A stretch of DNA of 64,000 nucleotides from positions 784,001-848,000 of the forward strand of contig NZ_CP049017.1 of NCBI RefSeq assembly GCF_014236795.1, written 5' to 3'. The notes under the pieces are model-generated. The model was not told where the DNA came from. It saw only the letters and a list, made by a program, of their open reading frames with translations, and made no database searches. Below, piece after piece: positions 58,456 through 64,000 of the stretch. Each line of letters begins with the position of its first letter. The stretch's first letter is position 1. Made by a program: the position numbers and the translations under genes. This DNA is from Xanthomonas theicola (GTDB taxonomy: Bacteria; Pseudomonadota; Gammaproteobacteria; Xanthomonadales; Xanthomonadaceae).

Positions 58456-61400
58456 ATGCGGTCGAGAAGCATCTTGGGATGGTGGCTGCTGCTGTGGTCG
58501 GCGGTCGCTGCCGCGGCGGTGCCGCCGACGCCGCAGCCGCGCCAGCTGACCGTGGCCGACGGATTGCCGTCCAACAGCATCAACGGCTTCGCCGAGGACC
58601 AGCTTGGCTACCTGTGGCTGGCCAGCAGCGACGGCCTGGCGCGGTTCGACGGACGCGGCTACCGCATCTGGCGGGTCGAGGACGGGCTGCGCGACAACAA
58701 GATCTGGACCGTCCACGTCGATGCGCAGAACCGGGTCTGGTTCGGCACCCAGAATGCCGGCATGGGCATGCTGTCGGCGGACCGGCGCACGTTCCGCTAC
58801 TACGACCGCAGCAACTTCCCACAGATCGGCGGCGCCACGGTCTGGGCGATCACCTCCACGCCGGACGGCAGCATCTGGTTCGGCACCGCCAACGGCGGCC
58901 TGAACCGGCTGCAGCCGAACGGCACGCTGCGCCGCTACATGCCGACGCCGGGCGACGTGCGCAGCCTGCCGTCGCCGGCGGTGACCTTCCTGGCGACCAC
59001 GCCCGACGGCACCCTGTGGGCCGGCACGCGCGGCGGCCTGGCGCGCTGGACCGGACGCGATTTCGAGCGGCTGCCGGCCTCGGCGCTGCCGCGGCCGGAG
59101 GTGCAGGGGCTGACCCCAGAGCGCGACGGCGCGCTGTGGGTGTCCAGCCAGGGCGGGGTGCGTCTGCTGCGCGCCGACGGCAGCGTGGTGGCGCCATACT
59201 GGCGCAACATGCCCGGCGAGAGCGTGCTGGCGATGCTGGTCCACGACCGCCACGGCAGCCGCTGGTTCGATACGCTGGACGGCCTGGGCCGCGAAGGCGA
59301 CGCCGGCGAGATCCGCAACGTGCCGCTGTACAGCAGTTCCGCGCACGGACTGGTCAAGCCCAACTGGGCGCTGGCGTTCGAGGACCGCGAGGGCGATCTG
59401 TGGTTCGCCAGCTTCAACGCCGGCCTGTGGTACCTGCCGGCCAACTGGCGGCAGTTCTCGGTGCTGTCCCACCGGGTCGACGATCCGGCGTCGATGGGCA
59501 ATCCCTACGTCATCGCCACCGCCGCCTCGGCCGATGGCGGGGTGTGGCTGGCGGGCACGCGCGGCGTGCTGGACAAGCTCGACCCGGCCACCGGCACGGT
59601 GCGCCACCACATCCTGACCATGTTCGGGCGGGGGTGGCCGCGTGCCATCGTCGAGGACGACCAGGGCCGGGTCTGGGCGGCGACGCTGGGGTCGGTGCTG
59701 CGTTACGACCCGGTCACCGGCGAGGTGCGGCGCTGGGGCAAGGCGGACGGCGCGGATGCGCCGCTGTCCGGCGAGATCGAGCGGATGGCGCTCGGCCGCG
59801 ACGGACGTGTGTGGGTCTTCGGCGAAGTCGCCGGCGTACAGGTGCGCGACCTGGAGGGCCGCGTGTTGCGCACCATCGCCCCGGGCGGCGGTGGGCTGCC
59901 GTTGGAGCTGACCGTGGAAGACGCCAAGCCCGGTCCGTCGGGCCAGCCGTGGCTGCTCGGCCGGCATGGCGTGCTGGCCTGGAACGCGGCCCGCGAGCGT
60001 TTCGAGCCGGTGCCGGGCGCGCCGGTGCGGGCGCTGAGCGCCTTCACCATCACCGACGGCAACGTGGTCTGGCTGGCCAGCGTCGGTCGCCTGGAACGCT
60101 ACCTGTGGGACGGCGAGCGGCTGAGCCTTCTCGACCGCATCGACGGCGAGCACGAGTTCCCGTCGCTGGCGCCGAACGGGTTGGTGGTCGATGCCAGCGG
60201 CGTGGCCTGGATGAGCAGCGAGCGCGGGCTGCTCCGGGTCGACCCGGCGAGCAACGCGATCCGCTCCTACGGCGTGCACGACGGCCTGCCCAACCAGGAG
60301 TTCCGCGTGCAGACGCTGATCCAGGCGCGCAGCGGGCAGATCCTCGGCGGCACCCCGGATGGCGTGGTGTTGTTCGAGCCGGCCCAGGTGGTGCCGTCGC
60401 GGCGGCAGCCGCCGTTGGTCATCGAGCGCATCGGGGTGCGCCGCGGCGACCGCGCGCTGGATCTGCTGCATGCCGGCCGTATCGCCCTGCAGGAAGGCGA
60501 CCGCGACCTGCACATCGTCGCGCGCCTGCTGTCGTTCTCCGATACCGACGCCAATACCTACCGGTTCCGGCTCAGCGGCTACGACCCGGACTGGGTCGAT
60601 GTCGGCGCCAGCGGCGAGCGCCTGTTCTCGCGCCTGCCCGCGGGCCACTACACCCTGGAGACGCAGGCGCGCACCGCCGACAAAGTGTGGTCGAAAGTCA
60701 CCACGCTGCGCTTCCGGGTGCTGCCGCCGTGGTGGCGCAGCCCCTGGGGCCTGGCCGGGCTGGCCTTGCTGGCGCTGCTGGCGCTGTGGCTGGCCTCGTC
60801 CCTGTACCGGCGCCGCCTGCGCCGGCGCAATGCGTGGCAACTGGCGCTGCACAAGCAGGAACTGGCCGAGCAGGCGTCGCTGGCCAAGACCCGCTTCCTG
60901 GCCACGCTCGGGCACGAGGTGCGCACGCCGATGACCGGCGTGCTGGGCATGAGCGAGCTGCTGCTGGCCACGCCGCTGGATCCCAGGCAGCGCGGCTACA
61001 CCGAATCGATCCGCCGCGCCGGCACCCACCTGTTGCGTCTGGTCAACGATGCGCTGGACCTGGCGCGGATCGAGGCCGGGCGCCTGGATCTGGACCAGCA
61101 GCCGTTCGACCTCGGCCAACTGATCGCCGAACTGGAAGCGATGATGGCGCCGATGGCGCACCGCCGCGGCCTGGCCTTCGCCCTGGACAACGCGATGCCC
61201 ACCGAGGTGACCGCCAGCGGCGACGCGACGCGGGTGCGGCAGATCCTGTTGAACCTGCTCAACAACGCGATCAAGTTCACCGACCACGGCCGCGTGGCCT
61301 TGCGCATCGCCCCGCTGCACGACAACCAGGGCGTGCGCTTCGAGGTCGCCGACAGCGGCCCGGGCATCAACGCCGAGCAGCAGGCGCGGCTGTTCCAGCG

Positions 61401-62040
61401 CTTCGAGCAGGCCGATGGCTCGCGCACCGCCGCCCGCTACGGCGGCAGCGGCCTGGGCCTGGCGATCTGTCAGGAACTGGCGGTGGCGATGGGCGGGCGC
61501 ATCGAGCTGCACAGCAGGCTCGGCGTCGGCACCCGTTTCGTCGTCGACCTGCCGCTGCCGTGGATCCCGACACCGCTGCAGCGCGGCACGCGCGGCGAGC
61601 GCGAGGCGCCGACCGCGACGCAACCGCTGCGCATCCTGCTGGTCGAGGACGACCCCACCGTGGCCGAGGTCATCAGCGGGCTGCTGAGCGCGCGCGGCCA
61701 CCAGATCACCCACGCCGCGCACGCGCTGGCGGCGCTGACCGACGTGGCCGCCAGCGTCTTCGACGTGGGCCTGCTGGACCTGGACCTGCCCGGCCTGGAC
61801 GGCCTGGCGCTGGCGCGGCAACTGCGCGTGTTCGGTTACGAGATGCCGCTGATCGCGGTCACCGCTCGCGCCGACGCCGACGCCGAATCGCACGCGCGCG
61901 CCGCCGGCTTCGACGACTTCCTGCGCAAACCGGTCACCGGGGACATGTTGGTCGAGGCGATCGAGGCGGCGATGAAGCGGGACGCGGGACGCGGGACTGG
62001 GGACCTGGGACCCGGGAACGGCAGCCGCGACGGCGCTTGA
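58456..62040 (+). CDS. Beta-propeller hybrid histidine kinase / response regulator
   Basis: 1194 residues. A signal peptide (LGWWLLLWSAVAAAAVPP) precedes Reg_prop propeller repeats over about 650 residues (DQLGYLWLASSDGLARFDG and many like it). Next are a Y_Y_Y domain (ANTYRFRLSGYDPDWVDVG), a membrane segment (LALLALLALWLASSLY), HisKA with His820 (TLGHEVRTPM), HATPase (NAIKFTDHGRV, ADSGPGI, YGGSGLGLAICQ), and a receiver with Asp1108 (LLDLDLPGLDG). It senses an unknown periplasmic signal and has no separate output domain. The last 20 residues (RDAGRGTGDLGPGNGSRDGA) are encoded by degenerate repeat DNA, so the original C-terminus was probably shorter. The ATG at 58456 is set by the signal peptide. 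Confidence 0.92.
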   Translation: MRSRSILGWWLLLWSAVAAAAVPPTPQPRQLTVADGLPSNSINGFAEDQLGYLWLASSDGLARFDGRGYRIWRVEDGLRDNKIWTVHVDAQNRVWFGTQNAGMGMLSADRRTFRYYDRSNFPQIGGATVWAITSTPDGSIWFGTANGGLNRLQPNGTLRRYMPTPGDVRSLPSPAVTFLATTPDGTLWAGTRGGLARWTGRDFERLPASALPRPEVQGLTPERDGALWVSSQGGVRLLRADGSVVAPYWRNMPGESVLAMLVHDRHGSRWFDTLDGLGREGDAGEIRNVPLYSSSAHGLVKPNWALAFEDREGDLWFASFNAGLWYLPANWRQFSVLSHRVDDPASMGNPYVIATAASADGGVWLAGTRGVLDKLDPATGTVRHHILTMFGRGWPRAIVEDDQGRVWAATLGSVLRYDPVTGEVRRWGKADGADAPLSGEIERMALGRDGRVWVFGEVAGVQVRDLEGRVLRTIAPGGGGLPLELTVEDAKPGPSGQPWLLGRHGVLAWNAARERFEPVPGAPVRALSAFTITDGNVVWLASVGRLERYLWDGERLSLLDRIDGEHEFPSLAPNGLVVDASGVAWMSSERGLLRVDPASNAIRSYGVHDGLPNQEFRVQTLIQARSGQILGGTPDGVVLFEPAQVVPSRRQPPLVIERIGVRRGDRALDLLHAGRIALQEGDRDLHIVARLLSFSDTDANTYRFRLSGYDPDWVDVGASGERLFSRLPAGHYTLETQARTADKVWSKVTTLRFRVLPPWWRSPWGLAGLALLALLALWLASSLYRRRLRRRNAWQLALHKQELAEQASLAKTRFLATLGHEVRTPMTGVLGMSELLLATPLDPRQRGYTESIRRAGTHLLRLVNDALDLARIEAGRLDLDQQPFDLGQLIAELEAMMAPMAHRRGLAFALDNAMPTEVTASGDATRVRQILLNLLNNAIKFTDHGRVALRIAPLHDNQGVRFEVADSGPGINAEQQARLFQRFEQADGSRTAARYGGSGLGLAICQELAVAMGGRIELHSRLGVGTRFVVDLPLPWIPTPLQRGTRGEREAPTATQPLRILLVEDDPTVAEVISGLLSARGHQITHAAHALAALTDVAASVFDVGLLDLDLPGLDGLALARQLRVFGYEMPLIAVTARADADAESHARAAGFDDFLRKPVTGDMLVEAIEAAMKRDAGRGTGDLGPGNGSRDGA

Positions 62041-62110
62041 AGCCGTCATTCCGACATCGGCCTGAGGCTTCACGCTCTTCGAGTCCCGAGTCCCGAGTCC
62101 CGAGTCCCGG
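61984..62110. repeat. Degenerate GGGACTC copies, spacer and GAGTCCC array
   Basis: The left part (about 61984-62018) lies inside the 3' end of the kinase gene and is degenerate (GGGACGCGGGACTGGGGACC). The right part (62080-62110) has four near-perfect GAGTCCC units just before the transporter stop. The spacer resembles that at 58291-58353 in the GCCGTC...CGGCCTG segment. Confidence 0.8.
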
Positions 62111-63541
62111 CTACTCCGCCACTTCCTCCACCCGTTGCGGATGCGGCCGCGTATCCGGCAGTTGCCAGAAGATCAGGGTCGAGGTCAGGGTGATCGCGCC
62201 GACGCAGACGAAGGTGGCGTGCAGCGCGGCGGTGGCGCCGTGGGTATCGCCGAGATGGTCGTTGAACGCGGCCAGCAGGCTGCCGGCGGCGGCCGCGCCG
62301 AAACCGGTGGCGAGCATCATCACCATCGACAGCAGGCCGTTGCCGGCGCTGGCCTGGTCGCGGTCCAGGTCGCGTAGCGTCACCGTGTTCATGACCGTGA
62401 ACTGCAGCGAGTTGACCGCGCCGAACAGCGCCAGTTGCAGCAGCCGCCAGCCCAGTGCCTGACCGGCCTCGAACAGCACGAAGCTGGACATCGCCGTGCC
62501 GAGCAGCACGGTGTTGGCCATCAGCACCCGGCGATAGCCGTAGCGTTCCACCAGCTGCACTGCCACGCGCTTGGCGGCCATGCCGGCCAGCGCCACCGGG
62601 ACCATCATCAGCCCCGCATGCATCGGGCTCATGCCCAGGCCGACCTGCAGCAGCAGCGGGATCAGCAACGGCATGCTGCCGCTGCCCACGCGCGCGAACA
62701 GGTTGCCGAGGATGCCGATGCGGAAGCTGATCACCTTGAACAAGCGCAGCGGGAACAGCGCCGCCGGCGCATTGGCCGCGTGCAGCCAATAGCCGATCAG
62801 CGCGGCCAGGCCGGCGATCGCCAGCAGCATCACGAACGCATGGCGCAGGCCCAGCTCGGAGATCCCGTCCAGCGCCAGCGACAGCGCGACCATCGCGAAG
62901 GCCAGCATCGCGTAGCCGACCAGGTCGAAGCGCGTGCGCTGCTCGCCGTGGAAGTCGGGCATCACCTTCAGCGCCGCGGCCAAGCCGATCGCGCCGATCG
63001 GCAGGTTGATCAGGAACACCCAGTGCCATGAGGCCACCTGCACCAGCCAACCGCCCAGGGTCGGCCCCACCAGCGGCCCGATCAGCGCCGGGAGCGCGAT
63101 GAAGCTCATCGCGCTCAGGAACTGCTCGCGCGACACCGAGCGCATCACCGCCAGCCGCCCGACCGGCAGCAGCATCGCCCCGCCGATGCCCTGCAGCACC
63201 CGCGCGGCGACCAGGTAGGGCAGGCGCGGTGCGGCGGCGCACAGCAGCGAGCCGAGGGTGAACAGCACGATCGCGGCCAGGAAGGTGCGGCGCGTGCCGT
63301 AGCGGTCGGCGATCCAGCCCGAGGCCGGGATGAACATCGCCACCGCCAGCGCATAGCTGAACACCACCGACTGCATCTGCAGCGGACTCTCGCCCAGGCT
63401 GCGCGCCATCGCCGGCAGCGCGGTGTTGACGATGGTGGCGTCCAGCATCTGCATGAAGATGGCCAGCGACACCAGCCACAGCAGCGGCCGGAAACGGCGG
63501 TCATTCGGAGCCGAGAGCAGATCGGGGGAGGGCGCGGACAT
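62111..63541 (-). CDS. DHA2-family MFS multidrug efflux transporter (MdtD/EmrB-like)
   Basis: 476 residues with fourteen hydrophobic segments, the DHA2 number. Motif A is GWIADRYGTRRTFL, motif C is ALPALIGPLVGPTLGGWLV, and the start WLVSLAIFMQMLDATIVNTALPAMARSLG is typical. It exports drugs by proton antiport; no membrane-fusion partner (EmrA) or regulator is adjacent. The ATG at 63541 fits the family start MSAPSPDLL; a TTG five codons earlier is less likely. The stop abuts the GAGTCCC array at 62080-62110. Confidence 0.9.
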   Translation of the reverse strand: MSAPSPDLLSAPNDRRFRPLLWLVSLAIFMQMLDATIVNTALPAMARSLGESPLQMQSVVFSYALAVAMFIPASGWIADRYGTRRTFLAAIVLFTLGSLLCAAAPRLPYLVAARVLQGIGGAMLLPVGRLAVMRSVSREQFLSAMSFIALPALIGPLVGPTLGGWLVQVASWHWVFLINLPIGAIGLAAALKVMPDFHGEQRTRFDLVGYAMLAFAMVALSLALDGISELGLRHAFVMLLAIAGLAALIGYWLHAANAPAALFPLRLFKVISFRIGILGNLFARVGSGSMPLLIPLLLQVGLGMSPMHAGLMMVPVALAGMAAKRVAVQLVERYGYRRVLMANTVLLGTAMSSFVLFEAGQALGWRLLQLALFGAVNSLQFTVMNTVTLRDLDRDQASAGNGLLSMVMMLATGFGAAAAGSLLAAFNDHLGDTHGATAALHATFVCVGAITLTSTLIFWQLPDTRPHPQRVEEVAE

Positions 63542-64000
63542 CGGCACGCACGGCAACGCGAGGGGGCGACAGGATCGCGTAGCACGCGTTGCCGTGTCGT
63601 GCAGCCGCGCCTGCGGGGCGTGTTCGGCAGACCATTGCCTGCCGGCGAGCGGTACCGGGGCGAAGCCGGCGATTAGCTGAGACGAGGCGTCGTGGTGGTG
63701 CGCGGACGCGGCCGGTCAGCCGTGCGCGGCCTGCAACGTGGCTGGTCGCGGCATCGGCGCATTCCGTCGCTGTCCCGGCTGCCTGACCGAAGCGGTGCTA
63801 TGTCAGGCTGCGCCGGCGCCGGCGCGCGGCAGGCGTCCGCGCCGCCCGGCATTGCTGGGCAGGAGGCGCCGGCGTGCGTCGGTGCGGCTCGCGTTGGTCA
63901 GGGTGGCGGCGTCGGGCCGCTCGCCCGCGCTCAGCGGAGGGGCGTGGATGGTTGGCGTCGGTGCGGCTCGCGTGCGCGCGTCACTGCGCGGTATCGGGTG
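63542..64000. other. Window end without a convincing gene
   Basis: About 460 GC-rich bases with short frames on both strands and no family features, tRNA or terminator. It includes the promoter region of the efflux transporter at its left edge. Confidence 0.5.

Noticed and set aside
55693..62040. A single 2115-codon frame joining the broken kinase, the repeat array and the intact kinase
   Set aside because: The upstream part is only one piece of a frameshifted pseudogene. A clear ATG with signal peptide at 58456 starts the real gene.
63542..64000. Small + strand frames at the window end
   Set aside because: They are short, lack ribosome sites and family features, and look like composition effects.

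Overview
This high-GC window (most intergenic DNA included) reads as a chromosomal segment of a plant-associated Xanthomonas. Support comes from the housekeeping content (gcvT-gcvH, a lysine-rich H1-like protein, hslO, prfC, metX-metB-hom, sdaA), the TonB-dependent receptor, the beta-propeller sensor proteins, an IS1595 remnant, and intergenic GGGACTC arrays. A clade-1 species such as X. translucens is my guess for the species; that part is inference from the gibberellin operon and the repeat style, not from a marker gene.

Layout. 1-6.3 kb: the end of mazG, a stomatin/NfeD pair, a decayed IS1595 element caught between two 7-bp repeat arrays, the glycine cleavage genes gcvT and gcvH, a possible structured RNA and a histone H1-like gene. 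6.5-12 kb: a serine hydrolase, a GMC oxidoreductase divergent from a membrane transporter, and a frameshifted DUF1304 gene. 12.3-24 kb: an AT-rich leader followed by a complete ten-gene gibberellin operon (cyp115, cyp112, cyp114, ferredoxin, SDR, cyp117, GGPP synthase, copalyl diphosphate synthase, ent-kaurene synthase, type 2 IPP isomerase). Together these take IPP/DMAPP to bioactive GA4. 24-28.4 kb: an acyl-CoA dehydrogenase and hydrolase pair facing a TetR regulator, with clear palindromic operators between them. 28.7-33 kb: a TonB receptor and a secreted barrel-like protein. 33-43.5 kb: hslO, mtgA, a polyprenyl glycosyltransferase, a CBS protein, an AsmA protein, a hemolysin-III protein, prfC, and a YtrA-type GntR/ABC operon. 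43.5-48 kb: an M23 peptidase divergent from metX-metB-hom, which carries a SAM-I riboswitch leader. 48-56 kb: a hydrolase, a propeller diguanylate cyclase, sdaA, a mini-glutaredoxin and a yceI-cytochrome b561-yceI operon. 56-64 kb: a decayed hybrid histidine kinase next to its intact paralogue, then an efflux transporter; the last 460 bases show nothing convincing.

How the genes work together. The gibberellin genes form one + strand transcription unit with several stop/start overlaps. CYP117 is preceded by an SDR and a [3Fe-4S] ferredoxin, as in the rhizobial operons. The first P450 appears intact, whereas in most rhizobia it is missing or broken, so the predicted end product is GA4 rather than GA9. 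The operon looks acquired: its left neighbour is a broken gene, its leader is much richer in AT than the chromosome, and its proteins strongly resemble rhizobial ones from memory. Several other units carry visible regulation: TetR palindromes, a GntR operator on its own start codon, a SAM riboswitch and intrinsic terminators.

The best candidates for something undescribed are the composite GGGACTC/GAGTCCC repeat element (always direct on the left and inverted on the right), a 78-codon ORF that exactly fills the gap between GGPP synthase and copalyl diphosphate synthase with overlapping stops and starts on both sides, a possible structured RNA before the H1-like gene, and the unusual AT-rich leader of the gibberellin operon with its inverted repeat.
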